Of a DNA stretch of 64,000 bases, positions 46,506 through 57,170 are shown in pieces. The stretch lies in NCBI RefSeq assembly GCF_022601735.1, contig NZ_JAKUMM010000003.1, positions 1-64,000 of the forward strand, given 5' to 3'. Position numbers and translations under genes: made by a program. The notes below the pieces were generated by a model. The model made no database searches. It had not been told where the DNA came from and saw only the letters and a list, made by a program, of their open reading frames with translations. This DNA comes from Atopomonas sediminilitoris. Its GTDB lineage: Bacteria; Pseudomonadota; Gammaproteobacteria; Pseudomonadales; Pseudomonadaceae. The number at the start of each line of letters is the position of its first letter. Positions within the stretch are counted from its first letter, which is position 1.

Positions 46506-47360
46506 TCACTGAACCACACCCACTCGGCCAAAGCTGGGCAAATTAGCAAACTTGGGATCCGGCCAACTCATCCAGATAGCAAAGGCCTTACCCACAATAT
46601 TGCGATCCGGCACCATCCCCCACAGCGATTGCTCGATGTTAGGGTCTTGCCAGAAGCGACTATCGTTAGAGTTATCGCGATTATCGCCCATCATGAAATA
46701 GTGCCCTGCAGGCACTGTCCATTCAGAGCGAAAACCTTGCTGTTGCAGGCGCGATTCTTTGTAGATCTGATGTTTCACATCACCTAGCTGCTCTTCAAAC
46801 AGCAAGGTGCGCCCTAAACTGCCCGGCACCTCAGCCACATAGGCTTGTGCAATCGCTTCACCGTTAATAAAAATTTGTTTATTACGATAAGCCACTGCAT
46901 CGCCCGGCAAACCAACCACCCGTTTGATGTAGTTGATATTAGGATTACTGGGATAGCGAAACACCATGACATCACCGCGCTGCGGATCATTCACACTGAT
47001 CACTTTGGTATCTAACACCGGCAGACGAATGCCATAGGCAAATTTATTCACCAAAATGAAGTCGCCCACTTCTAATGTGGGCTTCATCGAGCCGGATGGA
47101 ATTTGAAACGGCTCGACTAAAAACGAGCGCAACACCAGCACTATCGCCAGTACGGGAAAGAACGACTTGCCATATTCAAGCAATTTCGGCTCACGCGCCA
47201 AGCGCTCAATCACCGCCGGATCCGGCACCGCTTGGCTGGCTTGATACGATGCAATGGCCGCATTACGCCCTGGCGAAAAAAACAGCAGATCAATTAACGC
47301 CAGCACACCGGTTACCGCAACCAATATGACCAGCAATAACGGGAAGTTAATATCCGCCAC
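46506..47360 (-). CDS. lepB: Signal peptidase I
   Basis: 284 residues. Two N-terminal membrane segments, catalytic Ser in IPSGSMKPTL and Lys in YIKRVVGLPGD, then box E-type GDNRDNSNDSRFW. GTG start at 47360 shares one base with the lepA stop (TAGTG). Removes signal peptides of exported proteins in the inner membrane. Confidence 0.97.
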   Translation of the reverse strand: MADINFPLLLVILVAVTGVLALIDLLFFSPGRNAAIASYQASQAVPDPAVIERLAREPKLLEYGKSFFPVLAIVLVLRSFLVEPFQIPSGSMKPTLEVGDFILVNKFAYGIRLPVLDTKVISVNDPQRGDVMVFRYPSNPNINYIKRVVGLPGDAVAYRNKQIFINGEAIAQAYVAEVPGSLGRTLLFEEQLGDVKHQIYKESRLQQQGFRSEWTVPAGHYFMMGDNRDNSNDSRFWQDPNIEQSLWGMVPDRNIVGKAFAIWMSWPDPKFANLPSFGRVGVVQ

Positions 47361-49159
47361 TAGCTATCTACCTTCAGTACCGCAAGGAAGGCGTCTTGTG
47401 GAATTTCCACGCGGCCCACTTGCTTCATACGCTTTTTACCGGCTTTTTGTTTTTCCAGCAGTTTACGTTTACGCGACACGTCACCACCGTAACACTTTGC
47501 CAATACGTTTTTACGCAGGGCTTTAACGGTGGAGCGTGCCACAATCTGCCCGCCTACCGCTGCTTGAATTGCCACATCGAACATCTGTCGCGGGATCAAC
47601 TCTTGCATCTTCTCGACCAAGCGACGCCCTTTGTACTGCACATTATCTTTGTGCACGATCAAGGCTAATGCGTCGACCTTCTCACCGTTAATCAAAATAT
47701 CCAAGCGCACCAAGTTGGCCGCTTCGAAACGGTCAAAACTGTAATCCAGCGAAGCAAAACCGCGACTGGCTGACTTCAAGCGATCGAAGAAGTCGAGCAC
47801 CACTTCGTTCATCGGCAAATCATAGATGACTTGTACTTGCGTGCCGAGGAACTGCATATCACGCTGCATGCCGCGCTTTTCAACGCACAGCGTAATCACG
47901 CTACCTAAGTGATCTTGCGGCACTAAGATGGTGGCTTTACAGATTGGCTCACGCATCTCTTGCACCGAGGCCATATCAGGCAGGCGCGATGGGTTGTCGA
48001 CGTACAGTACTTCTTTGTTTTTCATCTCAACTTCAAACACCACGGTCGGTGCCGTGGTGATCAAGTCGAGGTCGTACTCACGCTCCAAGCGCTCCTGAAT
48101 GATCTCCATGTGCAGCATGCCAAGGAAACCACAACGGAAGCCAAAGCCCAGCGCCTCAGAGCTCTCAGGCTCGTACTGCAGGGAAGAGTCGTTCAGCGTC
48201 AGTTTTTGCAGCGCCTCACGGAAGGCTTCAAAGTCTTCCGAGCTGATCGGAAATAAACCGGCATACACCTGCGGTTTAATCTTTTTAAACCCAGGCAGAA
48301 TACTGACATCAGGGGTGCTGCTGTGCGTCAGCGTGTCGCCCACGGGAGCGCCAAGGATCTCTTTAATACCGGCAATCACAAAGCCTACTTCACCGGCTTT
48401 CAGGTCGGCGGTTTCGGTGTGCTTAGGGGTAAATACGCCCACGCTGTCGACTTGGTGAACTTTACCGGTCGACTTCACCAACAGCTTGTCGCCCTTTTTA
48501 ATGCGGCCATGCTTGACGCGCACCAAGGACACCACACCCAAGTAGTTATCAAACCAAGAATCGATAATCAGGGCCTGCAACGGTGCGTCAATATTCCCTT
48601 CTGGCGCAGGAATTTTTTGCACGAGGTGCTCTAAGACATCCTCAACACCCATGCCGCTTTTGGCCGAACACGGCACGGCATCAGTGGCGTCAATGCCGAT
48701 GATCTCTTCGATCTCAACTTTAACCCGCTCAGGCTCGGCTTGTGGCAAATCCATCTTATTCAGGATCGGCAACACTTCCAGCCCCTGCTCGATGGCGGTG
48801 TAGCAGTTAGCAACCGACTGAGCTTCTACGCCTTGGCCGGCATCCACCACCAACAAAGCTCCTTCACAGGCAGCCAGCGAGCGACTGACTTCATAGGTGA
48901 AGTCGACATGGCCTGGGGTATCAATAAAGTTGAGCTGATAGACCTTGCCGTCTTTGGCTTGGTAATCCAACGTCACGCTGTGCGCTTTGATGGTGATGCC
49001 GCGCTCACGCTCCAGATCCATTGAGTCGAGAACCTGCGCTTCCATTTCACGCTCACTCAACCCTCCGCACATCTGAATAAAACGGTCGGCCAAGGTCGAC
49101 TTACCGTGGTCGATGTGGGCAATGATGGAGAAGTTACGGATATGACTCAGATCACTCAC
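47360..49159 (-). CDS. lepA: Elongation factor 4 (LepA)
   Basis: 599 residues, the exact usual length. GTPase with [17 protein letters not shown] and NKMDLP, and the LepA-specific C-terminal domain ending in the [15 protein letters not shown] region. GTG start at 49159 fits family alignment ([14 protein letters not shown]). Coupled to lepB. Confidence 0.97.
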   Translation of the reverse strand: MSDLSHIRNFSIIAHIDHGKSTLADRFIQMCGGLSEREMEAQVLDSMDLERERGITIKAHSVTLDYQAKDGKVYQLNFIDTPGHVDFTYEVSRSLAACEGALLVVDAGQGVEAQSVANCYTAIEQGLEVLPILNKMDLPQAEPERVKVEIEEIIGIDATDAVPCSAKSGMGVEDVLEHLVQKIPAPEGNIDAPLQALIIDSWFDNYLGVVSLVRVKHGRIKKGDKLLVKSTGKVHQVDSVGVFTPKHTETADLKAGEVGFVIAGIKEILGAPVGDTLTHSSTPDVSILPGFKKIKPQVYAGLFPISSEDFEAFREALQKLTLNDSSLQYEPESSEALGFGFRCGFLGMLHMEIIQERLEREYDLDLITTAPTVVFEVEMKNKEVLYVDNPSRLPDMASVQEMREPICKATILVPQDHLGSVITLCVEKRGMQRDMQFLGTQVQVIYDLPMNEVVLDFFDRLKSASRGFASLDYSFDRFEAANLVRLDILINGEKVDALALIVHKDNVQYKGRRLVEKMQELIPRQMFDVAIQAAVGGQIVARSTVKALRKNVLAKCYGGDVSRKRKLLEKQKAGKKRMKQVGRVEIPQDAFLAVLKVDS

Positions 49160-49255
49160 GACAAATAGTCTCGATACGACGCGGGGCAAGCCCAGGAAAA
49201 TAGCCGGCAAGTCTACCCCAAACCCTTGTCAGCAGAAACAGCTGGCTCATAAACA

Positions 49256-49283
49256 ACACAAGGCAGCCGAAGCTGCCTTGTGT
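49256..49283 (-). terminator. Terminator after mucD
   Basis: A 12-bp stem (49256-49267 with 49272-49283), loop CGAA, followed on the minus strand by TTGTTT. It separates the mucD message from lepA. Confidence 0.85.
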
Positions 49284-49299
49284 AACGCACGCGTAATGC

Positions 49300-50727
49300 T
49301 TACTCAGCGAGCTTAAAGGTAATAAAGCTGGCACGACCTTGGCGAATCACCCGCATTGAGACTGAGCGATTCTTCGGCAGCTCATCCACCACGTCAGCAA
49401 AGGTTTTTACGCTATCGATTGAGCTGTTGTTCAGGTGCGTGATGACATCGCCGGGGCGCAGGCCAATAAAGGCAGCAGGCCCATCGAGCACTTCGCCGAT
49501 GACCACACCGCTTTTAATATCCAGCGACGACTTCTGCTCCGCCGTCAGATCACTCACAGCCACACCGAGGCGATTGCTGCGTTTTTCTGGCGTGCCGCCT
49601 TGTGCGACCACCGCCTCACCTTCTTCAGGCAGCGAGCCCACCGCCACACTTAATGTTTGACGCTTGCCTTGGCGTACGATTTGCACTTGCGCCTTGCTTC
49701 CAGGCTTTACCCGCCCAACCGCATGCGGCAAGTCACCCGACATAACGATTTCTTTACCGTTAAAGCTCAGGATGATGTCGCCATCTTTTAAGCCGCCCTT
49801 CGCCGCCGGACCATCCGGCATCACCTGCGCGATCAGCGCACCGGCTGGCTTATCCAAGCCAAAAGACTCGGCCAAATCCTTGTTCACTTCTTGAATGATC
49901 ACCCCCAACCAACCGCGACTCACTTTGCCTTGCGCTTTGAGCTGGTCAGCCACTTCCATGGCGACATCCATAGGAATAGCGAACGATAGCCCCATGAAGC
50001 CGCCCGAGCGGGTAAAGATCTGCGAGTTAATCCCCACCACTTCACCGTCTAAATTAAATAACGGCCCACCAGAGTTACCGGGATTGATCGCCACATCGGT
50101 TTGAATGAAGGGCACATAGTTCTCATTCGGCAAGCTCCGCCCCTTGGCGCTCACGATACCGGCGGTCACCGAGTGGTCAAAGCCAAAGGGTGAACCAATC
50201 GCCACTACCCATTCACCTACCTTTAATGCTGACGACTTACCCAGTTTCACGTAAGGCAAGTCGCTGCCTTGAACCTTGAGCAAGGCGACGTCAGTGCGCG
50301 GATCGGTACCGATCAACTTAGCTTCTAACTCACTGCGATCAGACAAGCGCACGATGATTTCATCAGCTCCGTCAATCACATGATTATTGGTGAGCACATA
50401 ACCATCGGCCGAAATAATGAAGCCCGAACCTAACGACTGCGCCTCACGATCACGCTGGCGGGGTTGCTGGCGGGGCATTTGCGGGATGCTGCGCTCAAAA
50501 AACTCACGAAAAATTGGCGGCAGCCCTTCTAAATCAGGCATCCCAGGTACCATCGCCGCTGGATTACCCGGCGCTTTGGTTTGCCGCGTGCTGATATTCA
50601 CCACCGCAGGCGAGGTTTCCTCAACCAATTCAGTGAAGTCCGGCAAGCTGGCACTGGCCAACTGGGCAAAGCTCAGGCTTAAGGCCACTGCTGCACTTGC
50701 CACGAGAGTTTTAAACGCTACGCTCAC
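49300..50727 (-). CDS. mucD: Periplasmic serine protease MucD (DegP family)
   Basis: 475 residues. Signal peptide to about ASAS, trypsin-like domain with His116 (NNHVIDGAD), Asp146 (TDVALLK) and Ser219 (NPGNSGGP), then two PDZ domains. MucD degrades misfolded envelope proteins and restrains AlgU signalling. GTG at 50727 with AAGGAG upstream; 118 bases behind mucC, so it may have its own promoter too. Confidence 0.95.
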   Translation of the reverse strand: MSVAFKTLVASAAVALSLSFAQLASASLPDFTELVEETSPAVVNISTRQTKAPGNPAAMVPGMPDLEGLPPIFREFFERSIPQMPRQQPRQRDREAQSLGSGFIISADGYVLTNNHVIDGADEIIVRLSDRSELEAKLIGTDPRTDVALLKVQGSDLPYVKLGKSSALKVGEWVVAIGSPFGFDHSVTAGIVSAKGRSLPNENYVPFIQTDVAINPGNSGGPLFNLDGEVVGINSQIFTRSGGFMGLSFAIPMDVAMEVADQLKAQGKVSRGWLGVIIQEVNKDLAESFGLDKPAGALIAQVMPDGPAAKGGLKDGDIILSFNGKEIVMSGDLPHAVGRVKPGSKAQVQIVRQGKRQTLSVAVGSLPEEGEAVVAQGGTPEKRSNRLGVAVSDLTAEQKSSLDIKSGVVIGEVLDGPAAFIGLRPGDVITHLNNSSIDSVKTFADVVDELPKNRSVSMRVIRQGRASFITFKLAE

Positions 50728-50845
50728 ACCGCTTCTCCTTACACAACCAATGACACATTCAATGCACAACAAACAGACTTAATTGCAGACAGACTGCACA
50801 GCGCACTTAAAGTGGCTTTGTATTACTCGGAATTCCGTAAATGAC

Positions 50846-51295
50846 CTATTCGGCCACAGAGGCCGCCACTAGCTGACGCATGATCACTGGCTGCAAAGCG
50901 GGATCGCTCGCATGACGCCGATCGTACCAGCGCACCAGCAACAAACTGGCAGCAAACGCCAGCACAGCAGCCAACACACTAAGCCCTTCACCCCAAGGCG
51001 CAGCGCCAACAGCCCCAGCCAACAGCGCCAGCAAAGGCAGCAGATACACCATCAAGGACGACTTCACCACGGCATCTTCCGGCACACCGATCAACACCGC
51101 ATCACCCACGCGCACCGTTTGGTCTTCAACCAAACAACGCACATAGCCATGCTGCTGACCCACGCCTAAGCGCTGCATGATTCCTTGGCCGCAACCCGCT
51201 TTAGCAGAACAGCTTTGGCAAGTACTTTGGCGAATGGTTTGCACCCACACAGCACCCGCCTCAACGGCGACTACGCGGCCTTGTTCCTCAATCAT
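50846..51295 (-). CDS. mucC: MucC/RseC family membrane protein
   Basis: 149 residues. N-terminal cysteine cluster (CQSCSAKAGCGQG, a redox or FeS-like motif of RseC), then two membrane segments (about 74-115). Roles in sigma-E control and NADH-dependent redox maturation are reported for relatives. Overlaps mucB by eight bases; GAGGT before the ATG. Confidence 0.93.
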   Translation of the reverse strand: MIEEQGRVVAVEAGAVWVQTIRQSTCQSCSAKAGCGQGIMQRLGVGQQHGYVRCLVEDQTVRVGDAVLIGVPEDAVVKSSLMVYLLPLLALLAGAVGAAPWGEGLSVLAAVLAFAASLLLVRWYDRRHASDPALQPVIMRQLVAASVAE

Positions 51296-52268
51296 GCGTT
51301 ACCTCAGAAGCCGTCGCGTGATCGTGCACTCGCATTGACAGTGCCACCCGCTCGGCGGCCACTAACGGCACTTCACCTACCACGGTCACCATCACATCGC
51401 CTTGCTCGCTTTGCACGCGATGCGCCACCGCCACGGTTGGCCCTAGCTGGCTGCGCGCATCAGCAGCTAACTGCTGCCCCATCGGTTCGCTGTACACAGA
51501 AAAACTGCTTAAGCCATCACTAAACAGCACACTACTGACGGCCAGCTCAGCGCGCACGTTAGGCACTTGCTGGCGGCGCACCTCAATAAAACCTGGTGGC
51601 AACCACTGCGGCATAGGGGCAAGCACAGGCGTCACGACCGGCTCTGCTGCTGCCATCGTTTCACAGGGGCCTTGCGGGATAAGCGCAGGTTCTGCAGGGG
51701 CTTCGGTAGAGAAATGAGAAAACTGCAAGCGCTCCAACAACTGGCCGTCGTCGTTAATCATCACGGCCTTGAGAAGTACGCCCGTTTGCGCATCCACATG
51801 CCATTCGTGCCCATAGCGGTACTTGTCTCGTGGAATCAACGCCAGCACCGTTGAAACACGCCCCGCCACCCGCGAGCGCCCAACCATGCGCAACTCATAG
51901 CTTTCGACCAATCGCGCTACGTGTTCCTCCGCCGGCAAACGTGGCAACAGACTGACATGCTGACCACGGGAGTTGCATATCAGGCGGCCATCCTGCTGCA
52001 ACAACTCATGAGGGTCGCCTTCTTGATCTTGAATGCGCTGAACCACATGACCATCACGCTCGCCCTGCCAAACGCGGTAAGTGGCGTAATTACTTTCTCG
52101 CTCGTAGACGAAGACACCTTGATACGGCACTGCTTGCTGCGCCTGCTGCATCCGCAGCAGCCAAGCTTGCACGCCTTCTTCAGCCCATGCCGCCGGTGCC
52201 ATAGCAGCAAACGCACTGCTCAATACGGCTCCCGCCAATAATGCAAACGACCGCCACATAGTGCTCAA
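51288..52268 (-). CDS. mucB: Sigma-E regulatory protein MucB/RseB
   Basis: 326 residues. Signal peptide (to about AWAEE), then the RseB lipoprotein-like fold (YQGVFVYERESNYATYRV). MucB binds the periplasmic part of MucA and senses lipopolysaccharide. Start: a TTG at 52268, directly after the mucA stop with AAGGG six bases ahead, or ATG at 52259 three codons later. Either is possible. Confidence 0.93.
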   Translation of the reverse strand: MSTMWRSFALLAGAVLSSAFAAMAPAAWAEEGVQAWLLRMQQAQQAVPYQGVFVYERESNYATYRVWQGERDGHVVQRIQDQEGDPHELLQQDGRLICNSRGQHVSLLPRLPAEEHVARLVESYELRMVGRSRVAGRVSTVLALIPRDKYRYGHEWHVDAQTGVLLKAVMINDDGQLLERLQFSHFSTEAPAEPALIPQGPCETMAAAEPVVTPVLAPMPQWLPPGFIEVRRQQVPNVRAELAVSSVLFSDGLSSFSVYSEPMGQQLAADARSQLGPTVAVAHRVQSEQGDVMVTVVGEVPLVAAERVALSMRVHDHATASEVTHD

Positions 52269-52859
52269 TCAGCGCCCTTCAAAGCTGGCCGCGCGCGCCA
52301 AAGGCAATTGCGCATGGCCTTGTGCAGCAGAACTTTGTTGCAGATGCTGCCGCAGGTACAAAGGCATACGCTCTTGGTGCCAACGGTTATCAAGTGCACT
52401 TTGCGCTTGCTTAGGCGACTCTGCCGATACTGGCTGATAGCCTGCCAACACCGCAGGCCCTGGTAGCGATTGCCCCGGCACGGTCAAGGTAGGCACCTCT
52501 TGCTGCGCCAACTGCGGCACACCTTCTGGCTGGCCTAACTGAGCAAACTGCAACCCACCCAACACGGCCAAGGTCACCGATGCCGCCACCGCTAAGCGTG
52601 CTGGCAGGCGGTTATACCAAGCGTTCTCAACACGCGGAGCCGGCTCATCTTGTAACGCGGCACTGACGCGGGCCGCCAAATCGAGCTTGGGCCATTGCAG
52701 CTCATCGTGCATCGCCGAGCGTGCCACATGCCAATGCTGCCAACGCTCGCGCAGTGACGCGTCGTCCGCGCCATCACGCATCAAGCGACGGATTTCAAGC
52801 TCGCTGGCTTCACCGTCCATCAATGCAGAAAGTGATTCATGCAGGGCATCACGACTCAT
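52269..52859 (-). CDS. mucA: Anti-sigma factor MucA
   Basis: 196 residues. Cytoplasmic RseA-like domain (ESLSALMDGEASELEIRRLM), one membrane segment (about 87-107), periplasmic tail with the protease-sensitive region. It looks intact, so AlgU should be held inactive under normal growth. 29 bases after algU. Confidence 0.95.
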   Translation of the reverse strand: MSRDALHESLSALMDGEASELEIRRLMRDGADDASLRERWQHWHVARSAMHDELQWPKLDLAARVSAALQDEPAPRVENAWYNRLPARLAVAASVTLAVLGGLQFAQLGQPEGVPQLAQQEVPTLTVPGQSLPGPAVLAGYQPVSAESPKQAQSALDNRWHQERMPLYLRQHLQQSSAAQGHAQLPLARAASFEGR

Positions 52860-52888
52860 GAAATTTCCTCGTTATGGAGCTGCTGTCT

Positions 52889-53470
52889 TCAACCTTCGTG
52901 CAGCAAAGGCTGCAAGGCTTTATCAATGGCTTCTCGCGCACGAAAAATACGCGATCGCACCGTACCAACCGGACACTGCATGACACTGGCAATGTCCTCA
53001 TAACTCAAACCTTCAAACTCACGCAGGGTTAACGCCGTACGCAAATCCTCGGGCAGCTGGCGAATCACCTTGTGCACTGTTTGCTCGATTTCATCGCGCA
53101 ACAGGTTGCGTTCGGGTGACTCCATGTCCTTGAGGGCATGGTCGCCATCATAAAACTCGGCATCCTCGGCGCTGACATCAGCATCCGGTGGCCGACGGCC
53201 CTTGGCGACTAAGTAGTTCTTCGCCGTGTTAATCGCAATGCGGTACAGCCACGTATAAAAAGCACTGTCACCGCGAAAATTGGCTAACGCCTTGTAGGCC
53301 TTAATAAAAGCCTCTTGGGCGACATCTTGCGCCTCATGCGGATCGCGCACAAAACGCTGAACCAAAGACAAAATACGATGCTGATAACGCAAGACCAACA
53401 GGTCAAAGGCGCGCTTATCACCTTTTTGCACGCGTTCAACTAACGCCTGATCATCACCGGCTTTTTGCAC
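52889..53470 (-). CDS. algU: RNA polymerase sigma-E factor AlgU
   Basis: 193 residues, the same length as P. aeruginosa AlgU. Region 2 (KGDKRAFDLLVLRYQHRIL, AFIKAYKALANFRGDSAFYT) and region 4 (REFEGLSYEDIASVMQCPVG) are highly conserved. Controls envelope stress and, where present, alginate genes. GTG start. A sigma-E promoter match lies upstream at 53534-53561, so autoregulated. Confidence 0.97.
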   Translation of the reverse strand: MQKAGDDQALVERVQKGDKRAFDLLVLRYQHRILSLVQRFVRDPHEAQDVAQEAFIKAYKALANFRGDSAFYTWLYRIAINTAKNYLVAKGRRPPDADVSAEDAEFYDGDHALKDMESPERNLLRDEIEQTVHKVIRQLPEDLRTALTLREFEGLSYEDIASVMQCPVGTVRSRIFRAREAIDKALQPLLHEG

Positions 53471-53533
53471 AGCGCCCCCAAAAATCGCAGCGCTGGCCCG
53501 TCACCACTCGCCTCAGATCATTAACCTTGCACT

Positions 53534-53561
53534 GATAGACCCAAGGTTTTAGAAAAAGTTC
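53534..53561 (-). promoter_or_regulatory. AlgU-dependent promoter of the algU operon
   Basis: GAACTT (53561-53556), 16 bases, then TCTATC (53539-53534) on the minus strand, matching the sigma-E consensus GAACTT-N16-TCtgA in the -35 and most of the -10. It lies 64 bases ahead of the algU start and is the expected autoregulatory site. Confidence 0.85.
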
Positions 53562-53730
53562 GCAGGTCATTGAAATTGCTCAATCATCGCACCGTAAATC
53601 GGCCGCGCAGTTATGCCGCGTATTGTGACGCCGCAGCGCTGCGATGCAAACATTTCTCAGCAACGTGTCTACGCCCTGCCCTCGCGCAGCCACACGCCGT
53701 ATACTGCCCCCTTGCGCAGCGGAGAGACGC

Positions 53731-55350
53731 ATGAGTCAACAATACGCCTACGATGTTCTGGTTATTGGCAGCGGTGCCGCCGGTCTAACCCTAGCCCTGA
53801 CCCTGCCCGAGCACTTATCAGTTGCCGTGCTGAGCAAAGGCGAGTTGGCCAATGGCTCCACGTATTGGGCGCAAGGCGGTGTCGCGGCGGTACTCGATGA
53901 ACGCGACAGCGTTGATGCACACGTGCAAGACACCCTGATTGCCGGCGACGGCTTATGCCAAGAAGACGCCGTGCGCTTTACCGTGAGCAACAGCCGCGAG
54001 GCCATCGAGTGGCTGATCCAGCAAGGCGTGCCCTTCACCCGCGATGAAAATGTGCACAGTGGCTTTCATGACTTCCACCTCACCCGTGAGGGCGGCCATA
54101 GTCATCGGCGGATTATTCACGCGGCTGACGCCACCGGCGCGGCAATCTTTCGCACCTTGCTGATGCGCGCCCAAGAGCGCAGCAACATCCACCTGCTCGA
54201 ACACAAAGTCGCGGTCGATCTGATCACCGAAAACAAACTCGGCATGGCCGGCAACCGCTGCCTTGGCGCATATATCCTCGACCGGCAAACCGGCAAGGTA
54301 GACACCTACTGCGCCAGTGCCGTGGTACTGGCCACCGGCGGCGCCAGCAAAGCCTATCTTTACACCAGCAACCCCGACGGCGCCTCTGGCGATGGCATCG
54401 CCATGGCGTGGCGCGCCGGCTGTCGCGTGGCCAACTTAGAGTTCAACCAGTTTCACCCCACTTGCCTGTACCACCCTAAAGCCAAAAGCTTTCTGATTAC
54501 CGAAGCGGTGCGTGGCGAAGGAGGCGTATTGAAACTCGCCAATGGCGAGCGCTTTATGCAGCGCCACGATGAACGTGCCGAACTCGCACCGCGCGACATT
54601 GTGGCGCGCGCCATCGACCATGAAATGAAGCGCCTTGGCCTTGACTGCGTGTACTTAGACATCAGCCACAAGCCGGCAGACTTTATTCAAAGCCACTTCC
54701 CGACAATTTATGAGCGCTGCCTAAGTTTTGGCATCGACATCACCCGCGAACCTATCCCCGTCGTGCCCGCCGCGCATTACACCTGCGGCGGCGTGATGGT
54801 CGATAACTGCGGTCATACCGATGTTCCCGGCTTATATGCCTTGGGCGAGACCAGCTTCACCGGCCTGCACGGGGCCAATCGCATGGCCAGTAACTCGCTG
54901 CTGGAGTGCTTTGTCTACGCCCGCGCTGCCGCAGCGGACATCGTGCGTCTACTACCGAGCGCACCTGAGCAGGTTGAACTGCCGTTCTGGGATGCCAGCC
55001 AAGTGACCGACTCGGACGAGGACGTGATCATTGCGCACAACTGGGACGAGCTGCGCCGCTCGATGTGGGACTACGTCGGCATTGTTCGCACCAGCAAGCG
55101 CCTGCAACGCGCACAGCATCGCGTTGACATGCTCTTGGCTGAAATTGATGAGTTCTACAGCAACTACAAAGTCAGTCGTGACCTGATTGAGCTACGCAAC
55201 TTAGCGCAAGTGGCTGAACTGATTATTCAATGCGCCATGCAACGAAAAGAAAGCCGCGGCTTGCACTACACGCTGGATTACCCAGCTCAAGCAGCGCACA
55301 GCCAAGACACTATTCTGTATCCGCCGCAGTATCTTGCCCACGACCACTAA
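53731..55350 (+). CDS. nadB: L-aspartate oxidase
   Basis: 539 residues. NadB oxidises aspartate to iminoaspartate, the first step of NAD synthesis, with [14 protein letters not shown], the active-site region [18 protein letters not shown] ([14 protein letters not shown]), and [15 protein letters not shown] are present. ATG at 53731 with GGAGAG upstream. Its 3' end overlaps the convergent ygfX gene by 41 bases. Confidence 0.96.
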   Translation: MSQQYAYDVLVIGSGAAGLTLALTLPEHLSVAVLSKGELANGSTYWAQGGVAAVLDERDSVDAHVQDTLIAGDGLCQEDAVRFTVSNSREAIEWLIQQGVPFTRDENVHSGFHDFHLTREGGHSHRRIIHAADATGAAIFRTLLMRAQERSNIHLLEHKVAVDLITENKLGMAGNRCLGAYILDRQTGKVDTYCASAVVLATGGASKAYLYTSNPDGASGDGIAMAWRAGCRVANLEFNQFHPTCLYHPKAKSFLITEAVRGEGGVLKLANGERFMQRHDERAELAPRDIVARAIDHEMKRLGLDCVYLDISHKPADFIQSHFPTIYERCLSFGIDITREPIPVVPAAHYTCGGVMVDNCGHTDVPGLYALGETSFTGLHGANRMASNSLLECFVYARAAAADIVRLLPSAPEQVELPFWDASQVTDSDEDVIIAHNWDELRRSMWDYVGIVRTSKRLQRAQHRVDMLLAEIDEFYSNYKVSRDLIELRNLAQVAELIIQCAMQRKESRGLHYTLDYPAQAAHSQDTILYPPQYLAHDH

Positions 55351-55768
55351 AGCGCAGGCGCACCCGCAGGCGCCGGTGACATGCCGGCGCTAGCATGTCA
55401 GGGGTTAAGCAAAGGCTATGCGGCCAGCGCTCGCCCGCCAATGTAAAGCGCAACACCACTAGACGCCGCCACACGCGGGTGCCGGCGATTAACGTCAGCG
55501 GCTGCCATTGACCTTGGGCATCACACACCGCCCATCCCTGTGCATCGTGCCGCACACTCTGCCAACGCTGCTTAGCCGGGCTAAACATCGGCGGCAAACA
55601 CCAGGCCGCGTGCGCCACACACAACAACACACCCGCCGCGCGCCAGTACCAAGGCCAAGGCACGTACAGCAACAAAGCCAGTGTTACCGCAAATAAAGCC
55701 AGATAGGCGCGGCGCTGCCATAAGGGCATTCGCCAACGCCACACATAAGGATCAATCCGGCTGAACAC
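55310..55768 (-). CDS. YgfX-like membrane protein
   Basis: 152 residues. Two membrane segments near the N-terminus (about 20-57), then a short basic soluble part. Matches the YgfX/CptA family, whose gene follows sdhE; roles as a toxin or in succinate dehydrogenase maturation are debated. Overlaps sdhE by 17 bases and nadB by 41. Confidence 0.8.
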   Translation of the reverse strand: MFSRIDPYVWRWRMPLWQRRAYLALFAVTLALLLYVPWPWYWRAAGVLLCVAHAAWCLPPMFSPAKQRWQSVRHDAQGWAVCDAQGQWQPLTLIAGTRVWRRLVVLRFTLAGERWPHSLCLTPDMLAPACHRRLRVRLRFSGRGQDTAADTE

Positions 55769-56006
55769 GATCCAGAATCATGCGCACGATATGGCGCAAA
55801 TCAGCGTCTTCTGGCTCGCCACGCTGCATAAACCAACCAAACATGTCCTGATCTTCGCAGCTCAGCAGCTTGCGATAGCGCGCCTGATCTTCTTCGCTCA
55901 GCGACGGATACACTTCCCGCACGAAGGGCACGAGGAGTACATCCAGTTCCAACATGCCGCGACGGCTATGCCAAAACAAACGGTTCAATTCAGTACTGTC
56001 AGTCAT
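55752..56006 (-). CDS. sdhE: FAD assembly factor SdhE
   Basis: 84 residues. SdhE helps attach FAD to succinate dehydrogenase. The [15 protein letters not shown] motif contains the essential RGxxE. ATG at 56006 matches the family start; the frame is open further upstream into the ygfZ promoter region. Confidence 0.93.
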   Translation of the reverse strand: MTDSTELNRLFWHSRRGMLELDVLLVPFVREVYPSLSEEDQARYRKLLSCEDQDMFGWFMQRGEPEDADLRHIVRMILDRVQPD

Positions 56007-56180
56007 ATTCCACACACAGCTCAGCATCAGAGTGGCGGCGATTATACCGAGCACAGCTTGTTGCTGCTGCGCTAATCCATGATTAAAGCCGTTGATGTGC
56101 AATATCTGGCCATGGGCGCTGAATTTTCTTCATCAGCGCTCTATGATGAGCGCCTGCTTCAATTGCCTAGGATGCACTGC

Positions 56181-57119
56181 ATGCCTGCTGTTACCCCTTA
56201 CCTTCATCGTCTCTCCACCCACGGTGTATTGGCTGTCCGCGGTCCAGACGCCAGTAAGTTTTTACAAGGCCAGCTGACCTGCAACCTCAACTACTTATCA
56301 CCCGCACAAGCCAGTCTTGGTGCACGCTGCAACCTTAAAGGCCGCATGCTGGCAAGCTTTACGGTGGCTCGCGAAGGCGATGACGTCTTGCTGATCATGC
56401 CGCAAGCGCTGATCGAGCCTTTGCGCGCCGATTTAGCCAAATACGCGGTGTTTTCCAAAGTTGCCCTGCAGGATGAGCACGCGGCTTGGTCGATTATTGG
56501 CTTGAGCGCCGACTCGCCCTTTCTAGCCGCTTGCCAGCTCACTGAAAGCGCCGGCAGCTGCGTGGCGCTGGAGCAAGGCCTCATCATCCGCCTGCACGAT
56601 GGCCGCGCGCTGTTGTGCCTGCATCAAGGCAAGGCCGAGCATGTGATTGAGCAGCAACTGGCCGAGCATCACAGCGTTGAACTCAACACATGGGAGCTGG
56701 CCAACATCCAAGCGGGACTGGGTGAAGTCTGTGCCGCCACCCAAGATTTGTTGATTCCGCAGATGCTCAACTTGCAGAGCCTTGGCGGCGTCAGCTTTAA
56801 AAAAGGCTGCTATACCGGCCAAGAGATCGTCGCCCGCATGCAATACCTTGGGCGCATGAAACGTCACCTGCAACGCTTGCAATGTACGGCCGATAGCCCC
56901 ATCAGCGCCGGCATGATGATTTTCTCACCGACGCACAGCGCCAGCGTTGGCGAGGTCGTTAGTGCGGCGCACAACGGCGAGCATCAAGAACTGCTGGCCG
57001 TGGTGCAAGACGACGCCGTGGCCGACAACCAACTCACGCTGGGCAGCTTGCAAGGGCCGGCATTAAGTCTGCTTACCCTGCCGTACAGTAGCGATCACGA
57101 GCGCGACATAACGCGCTAA
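56181..57119 (+). CDS. ygfZ: YgfZ/GcvT-type folate-binding protein
   Basis: 312 residues. YgfZ supports repair of oxidised iron-sulphur enzymes with folate. LAVRGPDASKFLQGQLTCNL and the hallmark KGCYTGQEIVARMQ (with the conserved Cys) are present. ATG at 56181 has AGGA eight bases upstream; an ATG at 56172 and longer in-frame starts back to 56079 remain possible. Confidence 0.9.
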   Translation: MPAVTPYLHRLSTHGVLAVRGPDASKFLQGQLTCNLNYLSPAQASLGARCNLKGRMLASFTVAREGDDVLLIMPQALIEPLRADLAKYAVFSKVALQDEHAAWSIIGLSADSPFLAACQLTESAGSCVALEQGLIIRLHDGRALLCLHQGKAEHVIEQQLAEHHSVELNTWELANIQAGLGEVCAATQDLLIPQMLNLQSLGGVSFKKGCYTGQEIVARMQYLGRMKRHLQRLQCTADSPISAGMMIFSPTHSASVGEVVSAAHNGEHQELLAVVQDDAVADNQLTLGSLQGPALSLLTLPYSSDHERDITR

Positions 57120-57170
57120 TTGACACTAGACTGGGAGAACACACTCGCCCAGCCGATTTAAGGACACCCC

